Assembly (NCBI RefSeq): GCF_031877795.1
Contig: NC_133946.1
Location: forward strand, 11,197,144 to 11,261,143
Direction: 5' to 3'
From: Strix aluco
Taxonomy: Eukaryota > Chordata > Aves > Strigiformes > Strigidae
Length of the DNA stretch: 64,000 nt
Both the position numbers and the translations under genes were made by a program. Below the pieces are notes generated by a model. The model did not search any database, was not told the DNA's origin, and saw nothing but the letters and a program-made list of their open reading frames with translations. How positions within the stretch are numbered: position 1 is the stretch's first letter; each line of letters opens with the position of its first letter. This document shows, one piece after another, positions 43,655 through 52,672 of the stretch.

Positions 43655-46600
43655 ACCAGGCCCTCAGCCACCGCCCAGGCTCTGGGGTGCTGGGAGGGTT
43701 CCCCCACATCCAGAAGAGCCCCGTCGCTGCCAGCGTGCTGCTCGGGGGCAAGCGCCGGGCTCAGCGCCCTGTGCCCCCCCGGCAAGTGGCGTGCCAGGGT
43801 TGGGGGGCACCAGGCACCCCAATCTACCCTCTGCCCTGGCCTTACCTTGAGCTCTGCCAGCCAAGAGAGAGAAAAGCAGAGGTTAGGGAGGGACAGCACC
43901 CCAAAAAGCCCCCCTCCACAGCCCCCAGTCCCCTTCTGCCCACCCCGCCCGGTGCCAGCGGTCGTGCCGGCTCACCTTGCTCGCCCAGCTGCCGCAGGAT
44001 CTGCTTGGCGGGCTCTACGAGGAGAAGGCGCCCATCCAAATCGGGTGACAGTGGCATCATCCCTGCATCCCCCAACCCGTCCCCAACCCCACCAGCATCC
44101 CAAACCCAGCCCCCAGCCCCTCGCCCCAACTGGGGTCCCCACTCCCCACCGGTGTCCGCACCCGACTGCCTGCGCCCCGTGGGCCCGTGCAGCCGGTCTG
44201 GCAGCGTCTCCGCACGGTCCCGGCACTGGAAGGGCTCTGAGGGGACAGGGGCACCCGTCAGCACTGGCACCCGGTGCCCACCATCCCCACGGGCATCAGT
44301 GTGACCCGGCAGTGGCTTCACCCTGGGGAAGGGACAGTGGCAGCAGGGACACCGGGGACATGCAGCTCTCACCAGACTGCCGGCGGCCCTGGCGTGGCTC
44401 GGCAGCAGCGTCACCCAGGGGCTGGCAGGACCAGCTCTTCTTCAGGCGCTCGGGGCTGCAGCGGGGCAGGCGCGGGGGGCCTGCAGGCACAGGGGGTGAC
44501 ACTGGGGGATGGGGGGGGACAAGAGAGGGCAGGGAGGGGACCACGGGGCTCCGGCGGCACTCACAGAACAAGTCCATCTCCAGGATGGCTTCCTTAGCCT
44601 GGGGTGGAGGGAGGATGGAGAGAGGCGGGGGGTGAAACCGGGGTGCAGTCACCCCCTCCTTGCCATGTGGGGGGGGTCCCCGGTGCCAGCGTGGTGCCCA
44701 CCCCCCTCCACCCTCACCTTCTGGGGGATGATGGCATGGTGGTTCTCCAGGATGAGCCGCTTGATGTGGTGGGTCCACATGCGCTTCTCCTCCACGCTTT
44801 TGGCCTGAGGGGGACAAGGAAGGTGGTGGGGCCGGGCAGGGGAGGGGTCCTTAGGGTGCCCCCCACCCCGTGCCCCCCTACCTGCAGGCTGTGTTGCTGC
44901 TTGCCATGCTTGTAGTGAGCCAGGCTGAAGCAAAGCGAGTCCCGCGTGCTCTCGATCAGCATCAGCGAGGAGCACTGCGGGGAGAAGCCATCAGTAATCC
45001 CCAACCACGGGGGCACCCCGGGCCCCCCCCATCCCCAGCACCCACCGGGATGTGGCTCTTGTAGATGTAGTGGTCACCGCGACGCTTGGTGATGAGGAGG
45101 GTTTTGTCGAAGAGGAAGACGGCGCGTTCGTGGCGCACCCGCTGCACCCGGAAGGTGCCCTCCAGCACCAGCTCCCCATAACTGGTCAGGTCTGGCCCCT
45201 TCCAGCCCAGCAGCAGTGACTGGATCTCCTGTGTGGGTCCCCCAGGGACGTGTACATCAGGTCACCTGCTGCCGTGGCGCCCACCCAGTGCCACCTGCCC
45301 CACCGCCGGCACCGACCTGCTGGCGGATGGCGTGCTCGTGCTTGCGCTTCATGTCGTTGATGTACCAGGCGACGCAGGTCATGGTGTCGATGGCCTCCAG
45401 CACCACCTCGTAGTCGTCACCCGACTTGTGCTCAAAGTGCTTGGCGATCTCCTGCCGGTAAAGGATGCGGTGTCAGGGCAGCGCCAACGGGGCTACAGTG
45501 CCCAGTGCCAAAGGTGTGCTGTGCCAGCGATGTGTGCCACACTGGGTGTGTGCATCATGCCAGGGAAATGTGCCGTGCCGAGTGCCCATGTCATGCCGGC
45601 GAACCGGGCTGTGCCAGGGAAGGGTGTCCGTGCCACGGCAGCGGCCTGGGCTGCGCCAGGGAGACGTGCCGTGCCGGGAGCCTGCACCAGGCTGTGCCAA
45701 GTGCCTGCGCCGTGCCGTGAGCTCACACTACGCCAGGTGCCTGGACTATGCCAGGTGCCCATGCAATGCCAGGGGATCAGGCTGTGCCAGGGAGATGTGA
45801 CGTGCTGGGTGTCTGTAGACTGCGCCAAGTCTTAGACTGGCTCTTAGGAAGTATTTCTTTGCAGAAGGGGTTGTTGGGCGTTGGAATGGGCTGCCCAGGG
45901 CAGGGGTGGAGTCCCCATCCCTGGAGGGGTTTAAGAGTCGGGTTGACCCAGTGCTGAGGGATCTGGTGGAGTTGAGAACGGGCAGGGTGAGGTTCATGGT
46001 TGGACTGGATGATCTTCAAGGGCTTTTCCAACCCAGATGATTCTGTGGGTCTGTGATTATGTGAAGTGCCCATGCCGTGCCGTGAGCTCACACCATGCCG
46101 GGTGCCCAAGCTGTGCCAGGGAAATGTGCCGTGCCAGGCGCCCAGGCTGTGCTGTGCCGGGTACCCAGGCTGTGCCAGGTGCCGGTGCCACACCAGCTCC
46201 CTGAACCGTGCCAGGAACTCACGCTCTGCCACATCCCCACGCCACGCCAGGCACCCTGACCGTGCTGGGTGCCAGCGCCCCGCCGGGTGCTCACCACACC
46301 GTGTCATATGCCCACGCTGCGCCGGGCGCCGACTCACCTGGAGCAGCAAGTGGTACTTGAGGATCCTCTGGACGGGCTTGAGCAGGTAAGCGCCGAGGGG
46401 CAGCGCGTGCCGCAGCCGGTCCTGGCACTCGCGGAGGAACCGAGCCTGCGGCTTGCTCCTCATGCACTCAGCCAGCGCCGCCACCGAGCTGCGGGCAGGG
46501 AGCGGGCTCAACCCCCTGCCCGTCCCCTGCCCGCCTGCATCCCCCCAGCTACTCACCTGGGGTAGTTGTTGCAGTACTGGGTGTAGATGGCAAACTCCTG

Positions 46601-47335
46601 GCTCTGCGGGCAGCAGGAGCGCGGTGAGAGCGCGGCACGGCCCCGCACCCCCCACCCCGGTGCCCCCCACTGTGCCCACCCTTACCCGGGTGACGAAGCA
46701 GACGGCCACGGCCACGGGGTCACTGGCGCAGCTCTCCAGGTTTTGCAGCAGGGTGCTAGGGGAGAAAGAGGGGACAGGGTGATGGCAAACCCCCCCCAGG
46801 GGTGGCACCAGCTGTGCCCCCACCCTGGCAGCACCGGGAGCACCCACCTGCTGAGCTCATAGATGTCCTCGATGTTGCCGAAAAGCGCACTGACCTGCTC
46901 CGGCCGCAGCACTGGCTCCTCCGTGTCGATGATCTTGCCCAGGTAACCCTGCCAGGGTTGGCAGTTGCAGCACCGGTGCCACCACCCAGATGCGCCCCCC
47001 CCTCCCCCCCCAAACCCCATCCGAGGGGTGTCCCCCCCTCTCTGAGCACTCACCTCCACGATGCTGCGCAGGTCGCGGGCGTAGGTGCGCTCCGACTCCA
47101 CGATCTCCAGCACCACCCGTCCCAGGTAGCTGTGCTCGGCCCCAGGGCTGCCGAAAGGTGCCAGGGGGTGCCTGCCGCGGGCGCCCGGCCACCCCCCCGG
47201 GGAAGCGTTGTTGTTGCTGTTACGCAGCCCCTCAGCCCACGGCTCAGCCCCGCCGCCGGCTGGTTCCTCCATGGCACGGCCGGGCTCCGGCACCGGGCTC
47301 AGGGCAGGGCGCTGCGGGCAGGCAGGCACCGGCAT
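41608..47335 (-). CDS. PLEKHG3: PLEKHG3, DH-PH Rho guanine-nucleotide exchange factor
   Basis: Actin-associated GEF for Rac/Cdc42 (family knowledge). Exons in transcript order: 47054-47335 (exon extends to about 47373 with 5' UTR), 46848-46948, 46686-46755, 46557-46603, 46338-46488, 45317-45451, 45046-45228, 44882-44974, 44718-44804, 44565-44598, 44373-44480, 44162-44236, 43976-44014, 43846-43853, 43549-43737, 43171-43242 (probable), 41608-43098. Phases agree; about 1054 residues. The DH domain covers about 70-260 ([46 protein letters not shown]). The PH domain covers about 270-380 ([51 protein letters not shown]). An acidic Glu run, a long disordered serine/proline tail and [16 protein letters not shown] motifs follow. 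The ATG at 47335 gives MPVPA, matching the mammalian MPVS start. Convergent with SPTB. Confidence 0.93.
43360..43500. repeat. 24-bp-type repeat in a PLEKHG3 intron
   Basis: Units of GGGTGCCCCAGGAGTGATGCA recur five or six times between the probable 72-nt exon and the 189-nt exon. Confidence 0.75.
45475..46335. repeat. GTGCCAGG-type degenerate array in a PLEKHG3 intron, split by CR1
   Basis: GCTGTGCCAGGGAAATGTGCC and CCATGCCGTGCCGTGAGCTC variants fill the intron on both sides of a CR1 fragment at 45832-46059. Confidence 0.8.
45832..46059 (+). mobile_element. CR1 LINE 3' fragment, about 0.23 kb
   Basis: Only the 3' UTR end is present: GACTGGCTCTTAGGAAGTAT, GGTTGTTGGGCGTTGGAATG, GGTTGGACTGGATGATCTTC, ending TTCTGTGGGTCTGTGATTA. 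It is nearly identical to the end of the 33258-34021 copy, so the same subfamily and probably a similar age. Antisense to PLEKHG3. Confidence 0.92.
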
Positions 47336-47373
47336 GCCGGCATCCCCCAGCACCGGTGGGGCACAGGGTGGGT

Positions 47374-50300
47374 CTGGGGGGGGAGAGCAGCGTGGTTAGG
47401 GGGTGTGGAGACCCCCTGAGGTCTGGGAAGTGTTTGGGGCTGAGGGGGGCTCACACCCCCCCATGGTGATGGCTCACAACCCCCTGGGGTTGACCTGATG
47501 GCTGAACCCTCCAGGCTAGTGGGTGCCAGCATCCCTGAACCCCAAAAATCCCTGGCTACGGATCAGCTGAGGCAGGATACGGCCCAGCCGGATCCTGGCA
47601 CAACCCACCGAGGTCTGCCACCCGCCAGGGCCCTGAGATTTGGGGAGTCACCTCCACCTTACCCCAGACCTGGTCGATACGCCCCAGGAGTCGGGGGCCA
47701 TGCTCCCACAGGACGAGGTGCCCTGGTGGGACCGGTGCCATCGCCGAGCCCCCACCCGCTGCCACCCCGCGCCGGGACCGTGCGTCATTGCCGCGCCCAC
47801 AGGACACCTTCCTGGTGAGCTCAGCGCTGGCTCGCCCTTCCGGATCGTCGGTACCGTTGGCCGCTCCCCCGTGGCACTGGGATCCTCCTGTGTCACCGAA
47901 ACCGCTCGGTGCCACCCAACCCGTTGGGGCACCCGAAAACCAGCCGCCAGCGGCAAAGCGTGCCGGAGCGGTGAGGGCTCACGGCCGTGCTTTGTGGCAG
48001 AGGGACGGTTTGTGGCAGGGCACCAAGCCCGCTTACCCTGGCAGGCGGGTGGCCTCAGGGACAGTGACCTTCAGCCAGGCCACGTGCCGGCGGCGGGGCT
48101 GCCCGAGCCCCCCGGCACTGGGGGTGCCGGCACTCAACCGGTCAGGCCGGTTCCCGCCTGCTCCTCCCCGCACCCACCGTGCCGCATGGCCGCCGTCCTG
48201 CCACTGCCTTCCCCATGGCTTTCCCGTGCAAGCCAGGAGCCCCCCCAAAACCCACCGTGGTGCCCCCCAAGCAGACCCCAGCCCCACATCCCCAGGTTGT
48301 GCCCCAGCCTGGGCCCCCAGGTGCCGGCACAGCTGGCTCTGCTGTGGGGCACCCCATCACTGGGTGATATGGGGAGCAGCCCCCCCAAACCCCAAATCCT
48401 TCAGCCTTGCCCCAGCCCCACGGCCACCTCAGCCAGGGGGGGGACAGCCTCACGGGCAGCCCATACCACCGGGGACACTGGGGCCAGCAGACCCCGAGCA
48501 GCCACCTCCAGCAGGGTCCGACCCCCATCCCCACCCATGACCAGGTCCCTCCCGGGGGACAAGAGGGGACACCCGAGTGGCACTGGGGCGGGGGGCAGAC
48601 AGGGGCACAGCTGCTCCATGCCAGCTATGAGGGGACGGCACCCCGATGCCCATGGGGGCTCCCCCACACGATGTCCAGTCAGGGATTTGTGGCCACCGCA
48701 GCTCGTCCCCGAAGGCCGCCCCCGGCCGCCCTAATCCGCTCAGCGCGCCGGGATTACGGCGCCGGCCCCACGTCACAGGGACTGCGGCCACTCGGCCACC
48801 ACTGGCCCGCCCCGCCGGGCAGGGGGGGTTTATCCTCTTACCCCCCCAGCACCACTGCGGTCTGGCCAGAGCTCCTGGGCTTCCGCCTGCTCCGGGTGGG
48901 GATTAGCCCTGACCTTCACCCCTGGTTGCGCCCCCCAACTCCCCCCAAGTTGGGGGCTGCCAGACCCCCTGGGCACCCCCAGCTCTGCCGCAGGGGACGG
49001 GAGAGCCCCTCGGGCTGGATGTGGCCCCTGGGTGCTGCCAGTGGCACAGGCAAGGACACCGGGGGGCTGCTGCCTGGCTCCGGCACGGTGGGTCCCCAAA
49101 ACTCCCCAGCTGGGGGAAACTGAGGCAGGGGCTGGGGTTGTGCCAAGCTGCCGGTGCTGGCGTGACGGAGGTGGGATTTTCTCCCCACCGTGGGATCGCC
49201 GGCCTGGTTGCACATTCCTGAGCGGGAGACGGGGCACAAGGCACGGCCCACGGCGCTTTCCCAGGGCCCCGGCACGGCACGCCAGGAGAGGAGAGGGCGG
49301 GCAGGCCGGGGGTGCCGGCTCGGGCAGCCGGCCGAGCGGGGTCGGAGGAGAGCCAGCCTGGCGGAGCCATATAAGGGAAGGCGGTTCACCATTTCCAGGC
49401 ATTTTCCAGGATCCCAGCAGCCCTGGGAAGCGGGGAAGGTCGCTGCCGCCTCCAGCCCAGCTGCCATGGCTCGGCGCGGCCGTCGCTCCCGGCCCCGGCT
49501 GGCACCGCCGGTGCCCGGCGGGCACAAGCTGGGTGCTGGCACTCCTGCTCGCGGCATCGCGGTGCTGCAAGGTGGGCCGGCACGACGGGGGTCCCCGTGC
49601 CGCAGCAGGGTGTCCCCCACACCACGGCACCCACAGCACCATAACTGGGCGGAACCAGAGCCCGCGCCGGCAGTGCCACGCTCCCAGGACCCTGCGGGGC
49701 TGCCAAAGCCTCTTAGTGCCAAGTGCTGGCGGTGGCCTGCGTGGCCAGCAGCCACTTAATCCCACCAGAGGGGCGCAGGGCACCCCCCAACCCACCCGTG
49801 GCTAGGGGTCCCGGTGTGGTACCCCCATCCCAGCCCCCTGTTCCACTCCTGGGGGTCACCCTACATGCCACAGCCTCTGTCCTGCACCCCCTGGCTGGGC
49901 CTGGGGTCCCCCCCAGCCCCATAGCTGCCTGCCCTGGCTCCCAGCACCCCCCAGGACCCAGGGCCCTGCCCCACAGCTCACCAGGACCCTCCACCCCCAC
50001 GCTCCCCCTGGCACCCACAGCTCCTGCCCCACTGGGACCCACGGCCCTGGGCACCCCAGGACCCATGGCTCCCAGCTCACTGGGACCCACAACTCCTGCC
50101 CCACTGAGACACAAGGCACTGGCCCCACTGGCACCCACAGTGCCGGGCACCGGGACCCACAGCTCTCTGTCCCACCAGCACCCCCAGCACTGAGCACTCC
50201 AGGCCCCACGGCTCCTGCCCCACCGGGATCCACGTCTCCTGCCCCATGGGGGTGCAACAGCTCCCACCCCACCGGGACCCACGGATCCGGCTCCACTGGG

Positions 50301-50598
50301 ATGTAATGGCTCCCACCCCACTGGCACCCACCGCAGCGGGCACCCCCACGACTCACGGCGCCTGCTCCACCGAGACCCACGGCTCCCACACCACCACCCC
50401 TCCACGGGGCCGGGCACCCCCGGGGACCCCTACAGCTCCCGTTCCACCGGGACCGCCACCTCCTTCCCCACCGGGACCGACATCTGCTTCCCTCACGGGG
50501 ACCCCGGACGCCGCGCACGTCGTGTCCCGTTCCCGCCGGCGCGCCCCGTCCCCGCGCGCCCCCGTTCCCGTCGCCCGCGCGCCCCGGGCCGGACTCAC
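47374..50598 (-). other. Probable PLEKHG3 first intron; no gene recognised
   Basis: GC-rich sequence without family-like exons. It contains a CArG box at 49367-49376, paired TAATCC/GGATTA motifs near 48732-48756 and a CCCACAGCTCCTGCCCCACTG-type minisatellite (49880-50370). Many open frames exist on both strands because of low stop-codon density, but none has a recognisable product. Confidence 0.45.
49880..50370. repeat. Minisatellite upstream of PLEKHG3
   Basis: CCACTGGGACCCACAGCTCC and CCCACGGCTCCTGCCCCACC recur with a period of about 24-33 bp. Confidence 0.75.
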
Positions 50599-50760
50599 CG
50601 CGCGCCCCCGTTCCCGCCGCCGCCGCCGCCCCGGCCCGGCCGTGCCCGCAGGAAGCGGCGGGAGAGCCCCGGGGGCGGGGACTGCGGCCGCCCCGCCCGG
50701 GCTGCCGGGCTGCTCCGGCATCGCCCCGACCCCCCTCCCGCTCCCGGACACGGTCCCGGA
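50599..50760 (-). promoter_or_regulatory. PLEKHG3: Probable PLEKHG3 CpG-island promoter and non-coding first exon
   Basis: A dense CpG stretch (about 50480-50760) contains, on the minus strand, a good splice donor GCGCG|GTGAGTCC with the exon side starting at 50599. PLEKHG3 coding exon 1 has a 5' acceptor at about 47374 (CTCTCCCCCCCCAG), so it needs an upstream exon. The link is inferred. Confidence 0.45.
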
Positions 50761-51489
50761 GCCTCCGGTCTCGGTATTGTCCCGGTACGGTCCTGGCACT
50801 GCCCCGGAGAGACGGCGTGGGGGGAGCCCGCACCCACCGGGGCACCCCGTGGGGTCCCTGCCCGAGAGGACACGGACACCCCGTGGGGTCCAGCCCCCGG
50901 GTGCCACTGGCCACGGGGCCACCACCGGCCACGGGGCAGATGTGGGGCACCGGGAGCAAGACACCTCCCCCCGCCTCAACCTCGGGGCCGGGGGACTCAT
51001 CCAGCGTCCCCTCCATCGCTGTCCCCTCGCCTGCGCCCGGCACCGCACCACCTCTGCCATGACACCTGAGCCCTGAAAGCCAACTGGCACCATCTCCTCA
51101 TGGGTCCCGCAGCGGCCTGGGGGTGCTACGACCCCCCCAAAGAAAACAGGGGGGCAGTCGGAGCCCCTAGCCCACCCGCAGCACCCCGGCGTCCATGACA
51201 CCTGTGCCGCCACCAGAATGGGGCCATTCTGCAGGCGGTGGCCTTGTGCCGCCGGCGCTGGGCTCCCGCTCAAAGACAGGATTGTTTAGGGCCAGCCGGG
51301 CCCCCGGCACCGATGCCACGCGGCATCACAGGCCAGCGGGCCGGTGGGGCTGTGGGGGTCCCCGTCACCCTCGCCGGCACGTGCTCTGCCAGCAGCCTGG
51401 CCCCGGCGTGCCTGGCACACACCGCGCCGTCCCTCCCCAGGGCAGGCGGGTGCTGACTCCTTCGCCAGGGCTGAGGTGTGGGGGAACAG

Positions 51490-52500
51490 GCGGGTGCTGG
51501 AGGGAACAGCACCCCCTCCCCTTCCCCTCTCCCCTTCCCCTCTCCCCAGAGTCTCTCTCCCCAAACCCTTCTTTCCCAAACACCATCGCCAAACCCTCTC
51601 CCCAAACCCCCCTCCCCACATTCCCTTCCCATAACCTTCTCCCAGGACCAGACCCCCTTCAAACCCCACTCTCCAATCCTCTCCCCCTTCCCCTCTCCCT
51701 AGACCTTCTCTCCCCACTCCCCCCCCCGAACCCCCCTCCCCAGACACTCTCCCTAGACCCGTCTTCCCAGATCCTCTCCCCATCTTCCCTTTTCCCATAA
51801 ACCCTCGCCTTTCCCTCTCCCCAGATCCCCTCTCTCCATACCCCCTCCCCAAACCCCCCTCCCCCAGACCCCCATCCCCTCTCCCCAAATCCCCCTCCCC
51901 AGACCCCTCTCCCCAGACCCTCCTCTTCCCATAAACCCTCCCCTTTTCCTCCTCCTAGACCCTCTCTCCCCAAATCCCCTCCCCAAACCCCCTCCCCTTC
52001 CCCTCTCCCCCAGACCCCCATTCCCTCTCTCCAAATCCCCCCCAGACCCCTCTTCCCAGACCCTCTCCCTAGATCCCCTCTCCCTAGATCCCCTCTCCCC
52101 ATACCCTCTACCCATACCCCTTCCCCTCTCCCCCAGACCCCCATCCCCATTCTCTCTCCCCATATCCCCCCCCAGACCCCCATCCCCATTCTCTCTCCCC
52201 ATATCCCCCCCCAGACCCCCATCCCCATTCTCTCTCCCCATATCCCCCCCCAGACCCCCATCCCCATTCTCTCTCCCCATATCCCCCCCCAGACCCCCAT
52301 CCCCATTCTCTCTCCCCATATCCCCCCCCAGACCCCCATCCCCATTCTCTCTCCCCATATCCCCCCCCCAGACCCCCATTCCCATTCTCTCTCCCCATAT
52401 CCCCCCCCCAGACTCCCATCCCCATTCTCTCTCCCCATATCCCCCCCCCAGACCCCCATCCCCATTCTCTCTCCCCATATCCCCCCCCAGACCCTCTCTC
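51490..52500. repeat. C-rich array ending in a clean 39-bp tandem repeat upstream of NUP160
   Basis: From about 52137 to 52492 there are about nine copies of a 39-bp unit, AGACCCCCATCCCCATTC plus TCTCTCCCCATATC and a C run; copies differ mainly in C-run length. The part from 51490 to 52137 is a degenerate relative (CCCTCTCCCCAGACC, CTTCCCATAAACCC). A 39-bp unit equals 13 codons, which explains open frames of over 300 codons. Confidence 0.9.
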
Positions 52501-52559
52501 CACCCCCCTTCCCTCTCCCCACATCCTCCCGCCCCACACCGCCCGCCCACCAGGGGGCG

Positions 52560-52672
52560 CCGCAACACACCGCCCCCAGCCCCGCCCCTCCCCGTCACCC
52601 CCCGCGCCTCCCTTTCCCGTGATGCCCCGCGCGGGCGCGGCGGGAAGGCGGCCGACAAGATGGCGGCGGGTT
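52560..52672 (+). promoter_or_regulatory. NUP160: NUP160 promoter/5' UTR with YY1-type motif on the ATG
   Basis: A GC-rich stretch (CCCCGCCCCTCCCC, GCGCGGGCGCGGCGG). The start codon lies inside CAAGATGGCGGC, the classic YY1 element of CpG-island housekeeping promoters. No TATA box is seen. Confidence 0.55.

Noticed and set aside
42960-43751. Alternative long reading frames over the PLEKHG3 3' exons
   Set aside because: Only the frame entering at 43098 in phase 0 joins correctly with the upstream exon and ends at the 41608 stop with family-like composition.
47351-47353. Upstream start for PLEKHG3 at 47353
   Set aside because: That codon is GTG; the ATG at 47335 gives the MPVPA start that resembles the mammalian N-terminus.
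49500-49580. Signal-peptide-like stretch SWVLALLLAAS in a plus-strand frame
   Set aside because: No in-frame ATG nearby and no downstream coding continuation; likely chance in GC-rich sequence.
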